Translations under genes and position numbers: made by a program
Assembly (NCBI GenBank): GCA_002784145.1
Contig: PFKE01000081.1
Coordinates: 1-56,851 of the forward strand
DNA: 56,851 bases
Direction: 5' to 3'
DNA from: Flavobacteriaceae bacterium CG_4_10_14_3_um_filter_33_47
Lineage (GTDB): Bacteria > Bacteroidota > Bacteroidia > Flavobacteriales > Flavobacteriaceae
The notes under the pieces: generated by a model
Told to the model about the DNA's origin: nothing
Databases searched by the model: none
The model's input: the letters and a program-made list of their open reading frames with translations, nothing else
In this document: piece by piece, positions 38,702-47,866 of the stretch
Layout of the letters: every line of letters starts with the position of its first letter
How positions within the stretch are numbered: position 1 is the first letter of the stretch

Positions 38702-39541
38702 ATGAAGACATTATTTGATACCGTTTCATACCATTGCAGTAAGGTTGTTACAAAATCTTATAGCACATCGTTTTCATTAGCAACTAAAATGTTAGCTAAA
38801 CCCATTAGAAATGATATTTATAATATTTATGGCTTTGTTAGATTTGCCGATGAAATTGTTGACTCTTTTCATGATTATGATAAAACGACACTTTTTGATA
38901 ATTTCTCCAGAGATTTGGAAGATGGCTTACTGCATAAAATTAGTTTGAATCCTATTCTAAATTCTTTTCAACATACCTATCATAAATATGGAATTGAAAA
39001 ACATTTAGTAGACTCTTTTATGGAAAGTATGTGTTTAGATTTGCATAAATCAAACTATTTAACTCACGAGGAGTTTAAAAAATATATTTATGGTTCGGCA
39101 GATGTGGTTGGCCTCATGTGTTTAAAGGTTTTTGTTAAAGGAGATAATGAAAAATATAATGAATTAAAAGATTCTGCTATGTCATTGGGTTCTGCTTTTC
39201 AAAAAGTAAATTTCCTTAGAGATTTAAAAGCAGATCATGAAGGCTTAGACCGAAGTTACTTTCCAAATGCTGATTTGAATAATCTTGACGAGATGGCAAA
39301 ATTAGATATCATACAGGATATTGAGCAAGATTTTGCAAAAGGTCTTCAAGGAATAAAAATGCTGCCTATTGAGGCAAAATTTGGTGTTTTTATGGCCTAC
39401 AGATATTACAACCAATTATTAAAAAAATTAAAGAAAACACCGGCTTTACAAATAAAACAAGCAAGAATACGCGTTTCAAATCATAAAAAAATAGAGCTCT
39501 TAATGCGTAGTTATGTAAAATATCAATTAAATTTAATGTAA
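38702..39541 (+). CDS. crtB: Phytoene synthase
   Basis: 'SYSTSFSLATKML', 'YGFVRFADEIVDSF', 'ALGSAFQ'-like 'SLGSAFQKVNFLRDLKADHEGLDRSYFP'. Confidence 0.93.
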   Translation: MKTLFDTVSYHCSKVVTKSYSTSFSLATKMLAKPIRNDIYNIYGFVRFADEIVDSFHDYDKTTLFDNFSRDLEDGLLHKISLNPILNSFQHTYHKYGIEKHLVDSFMESMCLDLHKSNYLTHEEFKKYIYGSADVVGLMCLKVFVKGDNEKYNELKDSAMSLGSAFQKVNFLRDLKADHEGLDRSYFPNADLNNLDEMAKLDIIQDIEQDFAKGLQGIKMLPIEAKFGVFMAYRYYNQLLKKLKKTPALQIKQARIRVSNHKKIELLMRSYVKYQLNLM

Positions 39542-39550
39542 ATTTATAGC

Positions 39551-40000
39551 ATGCAAACTATTTATTGGATCTTAGTATTTATTACCGTTTTCTGCATTAT
39601 GGAATTTATGGCTTGGTTTACTCATAAATACATTATGCATGGTTTTTTATGGAGTTTACATAAAGATCATCACAAAAAAGATCATGATAGCTGGTTTGAG
39701 CGTAATGACGCGTTTTTTATTTTTTACGCCATAGTAAGTATGACCTGCTTCTATTTGTGGAGCTACGAAAACATATGGTATTGTTTACCAATAGGTTTAG
39801 GCATCATGGCTTATGGGGCAGCCTATTTTCTTGTTCATGACATCTTTATTCATCAACGTTTTAAATTATTCAGAAATGCCAATGGCTGGTATGCTAAAGG
39901 TGTAAGACGCGCTCATAAAATTCATCACAAACATTTAGGAAAAGAACATGGTGAGTGCTTTGGAATGCTATTTGTTCCTTTTAAATACTTCAAACAATAA
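39551..40000 (+). CDS. crtZ: Beta-carotene hydroxylase
   Basis: His motifs 'HKYIMHG', 'HKDHHK', 'HDIFIHQR', 'RAHKIHHKH'. Confidence 0.92.
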   Translation: MQTIYWILVFITVFCIMEFMAWFTHKYIMHGFLWSLHKDHHKKDHDSWFERNDAFFIFYAIVSMTCFYLWSYENIWYCLPIGLGIMAYGAAYFLVHDIFIHQRFKLFRNANGWYAKGVRRAHKIHHKHLGKEHGECFGMLFVPFKYFKQ

Positions 40001-40014
40001 TTACCGTCTAATAA

Positions 40015-41166
40015 ATGCTTTCAACGAATCATTTCGATTATATTATTATTGGAAATGGTTTAGCTGGATTACAATTGGCCTTAGAATTATCAAAAGATTC
40101 ATTTTTTGACGACAAACAAATCGCTTTAATTGATACATCCAAAAAAGACATCAATGATAAAACTTGGTGTTTTTGGGAAAAAGGCTCTGGAAAATGGGAT
40201 CATATAATCTATAAATCTTGGAAGGGTTCAAATTTCTATTCGTCTAAAAAATCTTTAAGCTTAAATTTAGAGCCTTATACCTATAAAATGATAAGGTCTT
40301 TAGATTTTTACAATCATGCTAAAACCATTCTATCAAAAAAAAATAATTTCAACTTTATCAATGAACATGTGTTAAGTGTTGAAGAACGTGATACCGTTTT
40401 TATTAAAACAGACTCTAAATCATATCATGCAAATCATGTTTTTGATAGTAGAATTAACGACTCTTTTTTTAATAAAAACAACAACTACACTATTATAAAC
40501 CAGCATTTTAAAGGCTGGATTATAGAAACTGAAAAAGACACTTTCAACACAGATTCTTTTACCATGATGGATTACCGTTTAAAAGATGGAAACCAAACAA
40601 CCTTTACCTATGTACTTCCTTTTACTTCAAAAAAAACACTTGTCGAGTTTACCTATTTTACAAAACACACGGTTGAGGACAATATATATGACAGCTTCCT
40701 GAACCACTATATTTCAGACATTTTAAAAATCGATACGTATCATATTTTAGAGGTTGAAACGGGCAATATCCCAATGACCAATTTTCCTTTTTCAAAAGAT
40801 TCTTCAAAAGGTATTACAAAAATTGGAACTGCTGGTGGTTGGGTTAAAGGCTCAACAGGTTATTCTTTTAAGCATACCGAAAAAAAAGTTTCAAAAATAG
40901 TAGAAAACTTAAAAAAAAATAGAATGCCATCAAAAGGGTTTACTAACAAGAAATATCAAATATATGATGCTGTTTTTCTTAAAGTTTTAGCGGATGAAAA
41001 CAAAAAAGGAGAATGGATTTTTGAACAATTTTATTCTAAGAACGATATTAAAACCATGTTTAGGTTTTTAGACGAAGAATCTTCATTTTATGAAGAAGTA
41101 AAAATCATGAAATCTTTATTTTCTTGGTCTTTTATAAAGGCCTTTTTCAAGACTTTATTCTTTTAA
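40015..41166 (+). CDS. crtY: Lycopene cyclase family protein
   Basis: 'DYIIIGNGLAGLQLALEL', 'DKTWCFWEKG', 'GTAGGWVKGSTGYSFKHTE'. Confidence 0.9.
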   Translation: MLSTNHFDYIIIGNGLAGLQLALELSKDSFFDDKQIALIDTSKKDINDKTWCFWEKGSGKWDHIIYKSWKGSNFYSSKKSLSLNLEPYTYKMIRSLDFYNHAKTILSKKNNFNFINEHVLSVEERDTVFIKTDSKSYHANHVFDSRINDSFFNKNNNYTIINQHFKGWIIETEKDTFNTDSFTMMDYRLKDGNQTTFTYVLPFTSKKTLVEFTYFTKHTVEDNIYDSFLNHYISDILKIDTYHILEVETGNIPMTNFPFSKDSSKGITKIGTAGGWVKGSTGYSFKHTEKKVSKIVENLKKNRMPSKGFTNKKYQIYDAVFLKVLADENKKGEWIFEQFYSKNDIKTMFRFLDEESSFYEEVKIMKSLFSWSFIKAFFKTLFF

Positions 41167-41718
41167 CAACGCATCAATGGTGGCTCTCACTTTATCACTA
41201 TTCCAATTGGCAGCTCCTTCTTCATCAATGATAATATTACCAGATGTATCAATTAGAAACGTCCTTGGAATGGATGACACTTTGAATAAACCAGAATCGT
41301 TTTTTATGGGTCTAAACACCTTAAATGTATAATCGTTTTTCTCTAAAAAAGAATTGATTTCTAGATAGTTATCTGAGGTAACAAATAAAAAAACAACCTT
41401 ATTTTGGTAATCATTATAAAGTTTTTGCATACTAGGCATTTCTGCAATACAAGGCGGACACCATGTTGCCCAAAAATTTATTAGAACCACTTTTCCTTTA
41501 GCGCTTTCAAAGTCAAAAAACTGTTCGTTTTCATCTTTTAGCTTCCAATCATAGCTTTTTAAAGCCTTTGCTTTTTCACTTGTTTGAACTGAAGGGCTTA
41601 TTAAAGCCATGCCTTTATTTAAAAAGACTTGAATGGGCTTTCGGGTTTGTGGAATGATTAAAATAAGAATAACCAATATAAAAAAAAGATTGCTTATTTG
41701 TGATTTTGTAAATTTCAT
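41155..41718 (-). CDS. TlpA-like thioredoxin-fold protein
   Basis: 'GKVVLINFWATWCPPCIAEMPSMQKLY', 'SSIPRTFLIDTSG'. Confidence 0.88.
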   Translation of the reverse strand: MKFTKSQISNLFFILVILILIIPQTRKPIQVFLNKGMALISPSVQTSEKAKALKSYDWKLKDENEQFFDFESAKGKVVLINFWATWCPPCIAEMPSMQKLYNDYQNKVVFLFVTSDNYLEINSFLEKNDYTFKVFRPIKNDSGLFKVSSIPRTFLIDTSGNIIIDEEGAANWNSDKVRATIDALLKE

Positions 41719-41945
41719 AAAAAATAATTCATTCAAAGTTAAGTCTTTATTTTAGACTATTTCTCATCAGTTTCTAAAAACAAAATTATCGCAAATTCAC
41801 AAATTATTTGTTTCAAGTCCCATACTTTTAATTTGCAAATTCGCGGTAAAATTAATCATCATAATATAAAAATATGTGAATTCGTGGCAAAAAAAGCATT
41901 AAAAAAAACCCTCTGAATTTAGAAGGTTTTTAATGGAATATAAAT

Positions 41946-42371
41946 CTATTCTTCTTCGTCTTGTTTTTTGTCTGCCCCATCATTTAATTCGGGTAGCAAA
42001 TTATGTTTTTGTAACAGATTATACCATTGGATAACTTTTTTAATATCACTGACATACACTCTGTCTTCATCATAATCTGGTAATACTTCAAAGAAATATT
42101 CTTCTAATTTATCTTTGCTCTCTTTTGAAGTTACACGAGTTGGTTGGCCGTTTTCTTTTTCTTTAATTTTTAAGAAAACCTGTTTTAAAGGCAGTTCTTC
42201 ATTTAACGTATAAATGGCAATTTCGCTTAATACACTAACATTTTGCTGAATGCTTACAGACAATTTTTTATGGTCTATTAATGATTCGGCAATAAAACCA
42301 GCACGTGTTTGAGTGACCAATTTAAATAAACCTGGTTTTCCAGCAATAGCTATAATTTTTTCTAAGCTCAT
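41946..42371 (-). CDS. DUF5606-type hypothetical protein
   Basis: 'MSLEKIIAIAGKPGLFKLVTQTRAGFIAESLIDHKK' as seen in Bacteroidota next to def/ruvX. Confidence 0.7.
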   Translation of the reverse strand: MSLEKIIAIAGKPGLFKLVTQTRAGFIAESLIDHKKLSVSIQQNVSVLSEIAIYTLNEELPLKQVFLKIKEKENGQPTRVTSKESKDKLEEYFFEVLPDYDEDRVYVSDIKKVIQWYNLLQKHNLLPELNDGADKKQDEEE

Positions 42372-42424
42372 AAATTATTTTTAAAAGGGGCAAATATCAC
42401 TTGTTTGTTAGTGTTTTGCAAGTA

Positions 42425-43015
42425 TTATCGTTTCTTTTTTTGATCTGGAAAACGCATTCTGTATTCAACATTTATGTTTCCCTTTGATATATTGGCTAGT
42501 CTTCCTTTAATTAAACGTTTTTTTAAAGCAGACAGTTTATCTGTGAATAAAATGCCTTCAATATGATCGTACTCATGTTGTATAACTCTTGCCACTAAAC
42601 CTTCATAGTCTTCAACATGCTTGTTAAAATTTTCATCTTCATATTCAATGGTCAATTTAGGCTTCCTAAAAACATCTTCTCTAATATCGGGAATACTTAA
42701 ACAACCTTCATTAAAAGCCCAGACATCACCTTGTTCATTGGTAATTTTGGCATTGATAAAAACACGTTTAAAATCTTTTAAAGCAGTACGCTCTTCAAGC
42801 GTTAAGTCATCATCCTCAGAAAAAGGAGTCGTGTCAATAATAAACAAACGTATAGGCAATCCTATTTGTGGTGCCGCTAAACCAACCCCAAAGGCATTAT
42901 ACATGGTTTCAAACATGTTTTCAATAAGCGTATCAAGATTTGGATACTCTTTAGTTATTGGAGTTCCCATTTTTTTTAAAACGGGGTCACCATAGGCTAC
43001 AATAGGTAAAATCAT
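42425..43015 (-). CDS. def: Peptide deformylase
   Basis: 'GVGLAAPQIG', 'EGCLSIP', 'QHEYDHIEG'. Confidence 0.97.
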   Translation of the reverse strand: MILPIVAYGDPVLKKMGTPITKEYPNLDTLIENMFETMYNAFGVGLAAPQIGLPIRLFIIDTTPFSEDDDLTLEERTALKDFKRVFINAKITNEQGDVWAFNEGCLSIPDIREDVFRKPKLTIEYEDENFNKHVEDYEGLVARVIQHEYDHIEGILFTDKLSALKKRLIKGRLANISKGNINVEYRMRFPDQKKKR

Positions 43016-43094
43016 GGTTGTTTTTTGAAAATTTTATGCAAAAATACAACACTTACTATTTATCACACACAATTAAAGAAAAAAACTAAGGGTG

Positions 43095-43514
43095 TTAATA
43101 GTCTTTTTTAGAATATAAATAGCTTTGAAGAATTAAGGTAGCGCTTATTTCATCAACTAAAGCCTTATTTTTTCGTTGCTTTTTTTTCAATCCACTGTCA
43201 ATCATGGTTTGAAATGCCATTTTTGAAGTAAAACGCTCATCAACACGCTTAATTGGAATAATCGGAAATGTTTTTTCTAAAATGGTCATGAAAGATCTAA
43301 TGTGCAGTTCACTTTCAGATGGCGTATTATCCATTTGTTTAGGTTCGCCAATTAAGAATAGCTCTACCAGTTCTTTTTTGGTATAATCTTGCAGAAAACC
43401 AATTAATTCTTTGGTATTAACGGTGGTTAACCCAGACGCAATAATTTGCAACTCGTCTGTTACAGCTATTCCTGTTCTCTTTAAACCATAATCAATGGCT
43501 AGTATTCTAGGCAT
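43095..43514 (-). CDS. ruvX: Putative Holliday junction resolvase YqgF/RuvX
   Basis: 'RILAIDYGLKRTGIAVTDELQIIASGL', 'VDERFTSKMA', 'VDEISATLILQSYL'. Confidence 0.93.
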   Translation of the reverse strand: MPRILAIDYGLKRTGIAVTDELQIIASGLTTVNTKELIGFLQDYTKKELVELFLIGEPKQMDNTPSESELHIRSFMTILEKTFPIIPIKRVDERFTSKMAFQTMIDSGLKKKQRKNKALVDEISATLILQSYLYSKKDY

Positions 43515-43543
43515 AAGGTAATTTTATACAAAAATAAACAAAA

Positions 43544-43575
43544 AAAAGAGGTTGCCCGTATGAACAACCTCTTTT
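43544..43575 (-). terminator. Hairpin terminator of the small secreted protein gene
   Basis: AAAAGAGGTTG ... CAACCTCTTTT. Confidence 0.75.
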
Positions 43576-43603
43576 CAAACTTTATAGATATGAACTTTAA
43601 TGA

Positions 43604-43894
43604 TTATGCTACTTTTTCTCTATAAATTTTTGGAAATAATAAATTTATATTTTGAACATTTCTAACTCTGTTTAAATAAATTCTAATATCGCTACTACTT
43701 CTTGCAATCACTTCATTAGTAGTATTTAATGCTTTAGAAATAATTAATTCAGAAGAAATTAAAACATTCATTTCTGAAATTGGATTTACATGTAACTCAT
43801 TAACCGATACAACTTTTGACTCAGTCGTTTTTTCTTGTGCGTTTGCTACTGAGAAAGAAAGTAATAAAATTAAAAGGATGTAAATTGTTTTCAT
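43604..43894 (-). CDS. Small secreted protein of unknown function (~96 aa)
   Basis: Signal peptide 'MKTIYILLILLLSFSVANAQ'; own terminator and -7-like box TATATTTG (43919-43926, minus). Confidence 0.65.
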   Translation of the reverse strand: MKTIYILLILLLSFSVANAQEKTTESKVVSVNELHVNPISEMNVLISSELIISKALNTTNEVIARSSSDIRIYLNRVRNVQNINLLFPKIYREKVA

Positions 43895-43976
43895 ATGATT
43901 TGGGTTATTTTGATAGGTCAAATATATAGACACTTAAACCCTGATATATAATAAATTAGTTGTAACCATTTAGATT

Positions 43977-44142
43977 TTCGATGAGTAGAGATAGCACATC
44001 ATTTTATCGACGAATAGATGAAATGCTATGTTTTTCTGCTTAAATAAGCACAAAATGCATTTCATCGATAAATAATTTTAGTTGAAAGGATTAATTGAAT
44101 TAAATATTTTAAAAATCATTTTAAAAACAGGTGCATTTCATC
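43977..44142. repeat. Cluster of CATCGA-like words incl. three perfect GCATTTCATC copies
   Basis: GATGAAATGC 44017-44026 (inverted), GCATTTCATC 44057-44066 and 44133-44142; nested TGCTT-aaat-AAGCA. Confidence 0.65.
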
Positions 44143-44223
44143 AGAAAATTTAATTTATAATAGCTTGTTAAACTTTTTATTTTAAACATAGGTACTATCT
44201 TTGTCAAAAAAAGAACGTAAGGA

Positions 44224-45039
44224 ATGACACATTTACAACAAATTATAGAAAAAGCCTGGGAAAACAGAGAACTTTTAAAAACCCATGAAACAACCTCTGC
44301 AATAAGAGAAGTTATTTCGTTATTAGATTCTGGGAAGCTTAGAGTTGCCGAACCGGTTGAAAATGGTTGGCAGGTTAACGAATGGGTAAAAAAGGCTGTT
44401 GTTTTATATTTTCCAATTCAAACTATGGAGACCATCGAAGTTGGACCATTTGAGTTTCATGATAAAATACCATTAAAAACAGGTTATGCAGAAAAAGGTA
44501 TTAGAGTTGTTCCTCATGCCGTTGCTCGTCATGGTGCTTATATTTCAAAAGGCACTATCTTAATGCCAAGCTATGTTAATATTGGCGCTTATGTAGATGA
44601 AGGTACCATGGTTGATACTTGGGCAACGGTTGGCAGTTGTGCCCAAATTGGCAAAAATGTCCATTTATCTGGTGGCGTTGGTATTGGTGGTGTTTTAGAA
44701 CCATTGCAAGCGGCACCTGTTATTATTGAAGACAACGCTTTTATTGGGTCTCGCTGCATTGTTGTGGAAGGTGTTCGCGTGGAAACCGAAGCAGTTCTTG
44801 GAGCCAACGTGGTATTGACCATGAGCACTAAAATAATTGATGTAACAGGAGAAACACCTATTGAATATAAAGGTAGAGTACCTGCGCGTTCTGTAGTAAT
44901 TCCTGGTAGTTACACTAAAACATTTCCTTCTGGAGAGTTTCAAGTACCTTGTGCCTTAATTATAGGAAACCGAAAAGAAAGTACCGATAAAAAAACATCA
45001 TTAAACAATGCCCTTCGTGAAAATGATGTGGCGGTGTAA
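44224..45039 (+). CDS. dapD: 2,3,4,5-tetrahydropyridine-2,6-dicarboxylate N-succinyltransferase
   Basis: Hexapeptide repeats; 'GAYVDEGTMVDTWATVGSCAQIGKNVHLSGGVGIGGVLEPLQAAPVIIEDN'. Confidence 0.96.
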   Translation: MTHLQQIIEKAWENRELLKTHETTSAIREVISLLDSGKLRVAEPVENGWQVNEWVKKAVVLYFPIQTMETIEVGPFEFHDKIPLKTGYAEKGIRVVPHAVARHGAYISKGTILMPSYVNIGAYVDEGTMVDTWATVGSCAQIGKNVHLSGGVGIGGVLEPLQAAPVIIEDNAFIGSRCIVVEGVRVETEAVLGANVVLTMSTKIIDVTGETPIEYKGRVPARSVVIPGSYTKTFPSGEFQVPCALIIGNRKESTDKKTSLNNALRENDVAV

Positions 45040-45071
45040 AAAGTTTTAACAGTAACGTTTATTAAGTTTCT

Positions 45072-46154
45072 ATGCTGTATAAGTTTTTAATTTACATATC
45101 ATATAGTTATGCAATCCCCATTGGGAATCCTCTTGAAAAAGAAATTATTAAACGTGGTTATACAGTAAAGTGGTTTAGTGATATAGATGATGGAGCCAAA
45201 GTATTACAAGGCAAAGAAAATAAACTAAATAACATAAAGGATGTTATTTTATATAATCCGGATATCATTCTTACAATTACAGATAGTGTCCCTGATTTTT
45301 TAAGAGGTTTAAAAGTACAGATATTCCATGGCTTTAATGCTGAAAAAAGAACATTTAAAAAAGATCATTTTAGAATTAGAGGTTTTTTTGATTTGTATTG
45401 CACTCAAGGCCCTAGTACCACATCTGTTTTTAAAAGTATCGCTAAAAAACTCAAACACTTTGAAGTTATAGAAACAGGATGGAGTAAAGTTGACCCATTA
45501 TTCCCTATAACAAAAGATTTTAAAGATGATATTCCAACTATTTTTATTGCTTCAACATTTACAGAACGGCTAAGCCTTGCCTATAACGATTCTGTTTTTT
45601 ATGAAATTAAAAGACTTGCTAACTCTGGGAAATTTAATTTTTTAATGGTATTACACCCTAAAATTCCTATAGAATTGGTTCATAAATGGAAGTCATTAAA
45701 TAATGACCATTTCAGGTTCTACGATACAACAAATTTGATTTCATTAATGAAAAAGGCAGACATAATGATTGCCGATACAACATCAGCAATTCAAGAATTT
45801 GGGTTACAAGGAAAACCAACTATTACAATAAATCATTATATAGCTAAGCCATATTTGATAAATATAACAAATGCTTCACAAATTGAAGAAACCATATATT
45901 ATGCCCTTTCTTATCCAGATAAAATCTTAAGTGAATTACATGTTTTTAACAAAGAATTACATCCTTATACAGATGGAAAATCAAGCGAGCGTGTTATTTC
46001 TACAACCATAGCCTTTTTACATAAAAACAAAAATTATCTCAAAAAAAAACCTCTCAATTTAATTAGAAAATACAAATTAAGGAAACGCTTAAAGTATTTT
46101 ACCTTAAAAAGTTTCGATAGTCCCTTTACCTTAGAATCAAAAATTAATACATGA
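45072..46154 (+). CDS. CDP-glycerol glycerophosphotransferase-like (TagB/TagF-type) protein
   Basis: 'IFHGFNAEKRTF', 'FIASTFTERLSL', 'MLVLHPK'-like 'LMVLHPKIP', 'ADIMIADTTSAIQEFGLQGKPTI'. Confidence 0.7.
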   Translation: MLYKFLIYISYSYAIPIGNPLEKEIIKRGYTVKWFSDIDDGAKVLQGKENKLNNIKDVILYNPDIILTITDSVPDFLRGLKVQIFHGFNAEKRTFKKDHFRIRGFFDLYCTQGPSTTSVFKSIAKKLKHFEVIETGWSKVDPLFPITKDFKDDIPTIFIASTFTERLSLAYNDSVFYEIKRLANSGKFNFLMVLHPKIPIELVHKWKSLNNDHFRFYDTTNLISLMKKADIMIADTTSAIQEFGLQGKPTITINHYIAKPYLINITNASQIEETIYYALSYPDKILSELHVFNKELHPYTDGKSSERVISTTIAFLHKNKNYLKKKPLNLIRKYKLRKRLKYFTLKSFDSPFTLESKINT

Positions 46155-46909
46155 TTAAACTTTCTGTTGTTATTATTACCTATAATGAAGAAGAGCATTT
46201 AAAAAAATGCCTAGGTTCTTTAACTAATGTTGCCGACGAAATTATTGTAGTTGATTCATTTTCTAAAGACGGTACCCAAAGTATATGTAAAGAATTTAAC
46301 GCGACATTTTACCAACATCGATTTGAAGGTTATATTGAACAGAAAAACTATGCCATATCTCTTGCTAAGTATGATTATATTTTATCGCTTGATGGTGACG
46401 AGGCCCTCTCAGAAAGCTTAAAATCGAGTATCTTAAGCGTTAAAGCCAATTGGCAATTTGATGGCTATTATTGTAATAGGCTTAATAACTATTGCGGACA
46501 ATGGATTAAACATTCTGATTGGTATCCCGATAGAAAATTAAGGCTCTTTAAAAAAGGAAGCGGAGAATGGAAAGGCATTAATCCGCATGATGTTTATACT
46601 TTAAAAAAAGAACTTAAATCGGGTACTTTAAAAGGTGATTTATTGCATTGGATTTACAGGGATTATTCTGAACATAATTTGAAAATTGAAAAATTCTCAA
46701 GCATTGCTGCCCACGCCTATTATGAACTAGGCAAAAAATCGTCAATCTGGAAAATTATATACAGACCTATTTGGGCTTTTTTTAAAGCTTACTTTTTAAG
46801 ACTTGGGTTTTTAGACGGTTTGAACGGATGGATTATTTGTGTACAAACCTACCATGTTACCTTTTTAAAGTATGTTAAACTTTATAGACTTTGGAAAATC
46901 AAGCCCTAA
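46151..46909 (+). CDS. Glycosyltransferase family 2 (LPS core WaaE/KdtX-like)
   Basis: 'LSVVIITYNEEEHLKKCLGSL..VADEIIVVDSFSKDGT', 'ILSLDGDEALSE', 'WYPDRKLRLFKKG'. Confidence 0.88.
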   Translation: MIKLSVVIITYNEEEHLKKCLGSLTNVADEIIVVDSFSKDGTQSICKEFNATFYQHRFEGYIEQKNYAISLAKYDYILSLDGDEALSESLKSSILSVKANWQFDGYYCNRLNNYCGQWIKHSDWYPDRKLRLFKKGSGEWKGINPHDVYTLKKELKSGTLKGDLLHWIYRDYSEHNLKIEKFSSIAAHAYYELGKKSSIWKIIYRPIWAFFKAYFLRLGFLDGLNGWIICVQTYHVTFLKYVKLYRLWKIKP

Positions 46910-46926
46910 TTTATTGTTTACCGACA

Positions 46927-47685
46927 CTATCCTAAAAATTTCTTTTTCAATCGTTTTTTTCTGTGGAATTTCTCCTGAAAAGACTCTGTTTCCTTCCACA
47001 TTAATTCAAATATTTTATTGTAATCACCCTCAGTAGATTTTGCATACTCGTCACTCATTACTTCTACCATAGATTTATGGATAGTAAGTTTTGAAAAGTT
47101 TTTTATCCTTGTTTCAAAATCCAATGGCTTAAAACGCATTCTATTTAAATCCACTAAATAAAAATCATAGGCTTTACCATTCTTTTTTATTAAGGTATTG
47201 CCCGGTGAATGATCTAAAAAAAGGATGCCTTTTTCGTGTAATTGAAACGTAAATCTTGTAAATGCCCTTAAAATGTTATCGTAATCAGGTATATTAAAAT
47301 CTTTTGTAAGCTCTCTATAAGTTAAATCGCAGTCCAAATGCACACTAACATAAAAACTTTTTTTAAAGAAAAAAAGTGTAGTATATTCAAAATAAGCGAT
47401 AGGTTTTGGCGTGCCTACTCCTAAGTCTGTTAACTTAATCGCGAATTCAAAAGATCTTTGGGCTTTGCTTTTCCTAAAAAACTTATAGACGATTTGATTA
47501 ACAAAATGAGGTCTTTTAAAAGATTTAATATTAAGTTGGTTGCCATTAAGTTCAATAACCTTAATGATGTTTCTTTTTCCAACACCCCCACGATAACTAT
47601 CGAAATCACGGATTGTATTAGTTATCGATTCCTTATCTTTTTCGCTAACATCAATATTAAAATACTTAAACTCTGTTCCTTCCAT
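46927..47685 (-). CDS. Lipopolysaccharide kinase (Kdo/WaaP)-family protein
   Basis: 'LHEKGILFLDHSPGNTLIKKNGKAYDFYLVDLNRMRF' kinase-like catalytic loop and DLN. Confidence 0.78.
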   Translation of the reverse strand: MEGTEFKYFNIDVSEKDKESITNTIRDFDSYRGGVGKRNIIKVIELNGNQLNIKSFKRPHFVNQIVYKFFRKSKAQRSFEFAIKLTDLGVGTPKPIAYFEYTTLFFFKKSFYVSVHLDCDLTYRELTKDFNIPDYDNILRAFTRFTFQLHEKGILFLDHSPGNTLIKKNGKAYDFYLVDLNRMRFKPLDFETRIKNFSKLTIHKSMVEVMSDEYAKSTEGDYNKIFELMWKETESFQEKFHRKKRLKKKFLG

Positions 47686-47731
47686 TTATTTTAATTTATA
47701 GCCTTACTATTTAAGCTTAATAAATTTTTAT

Positions 47732-47759
47732 TTCTTGATTCTTGATTCTCTATTCTCAA
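47732..47759. repeat. 7-bp-period array (TTCTTGA)
   Basis: ttcttga ttcttga ttctcta ttctcaa. Confidence 0.75.
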
Positions 47760-47866
47760 AATTACCATTAATTACGCCATATCTTTAAAGCTCCTTAATA
47801 GTACCCTAATAATTTTATTAGAAATTTGTATCATTGCAAAGATAAGTTTCAAAAATTAATAACGGA

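Noticed and set aside
43977-44142. Repeated GCATTTCATC words as a CRISPR-like array
   Set aside because: Repeats are only 10 bp, mixed orientation, irregular spacing, and no cas genes in the window
44695-44943. Antisense ORFs within dapD and other well-supported genes (e.g. 44589-44828, 28966-29211, 26626-26961)
   Set aside because: Opposite-strand frames inside strongly conserved genes with no independent signals
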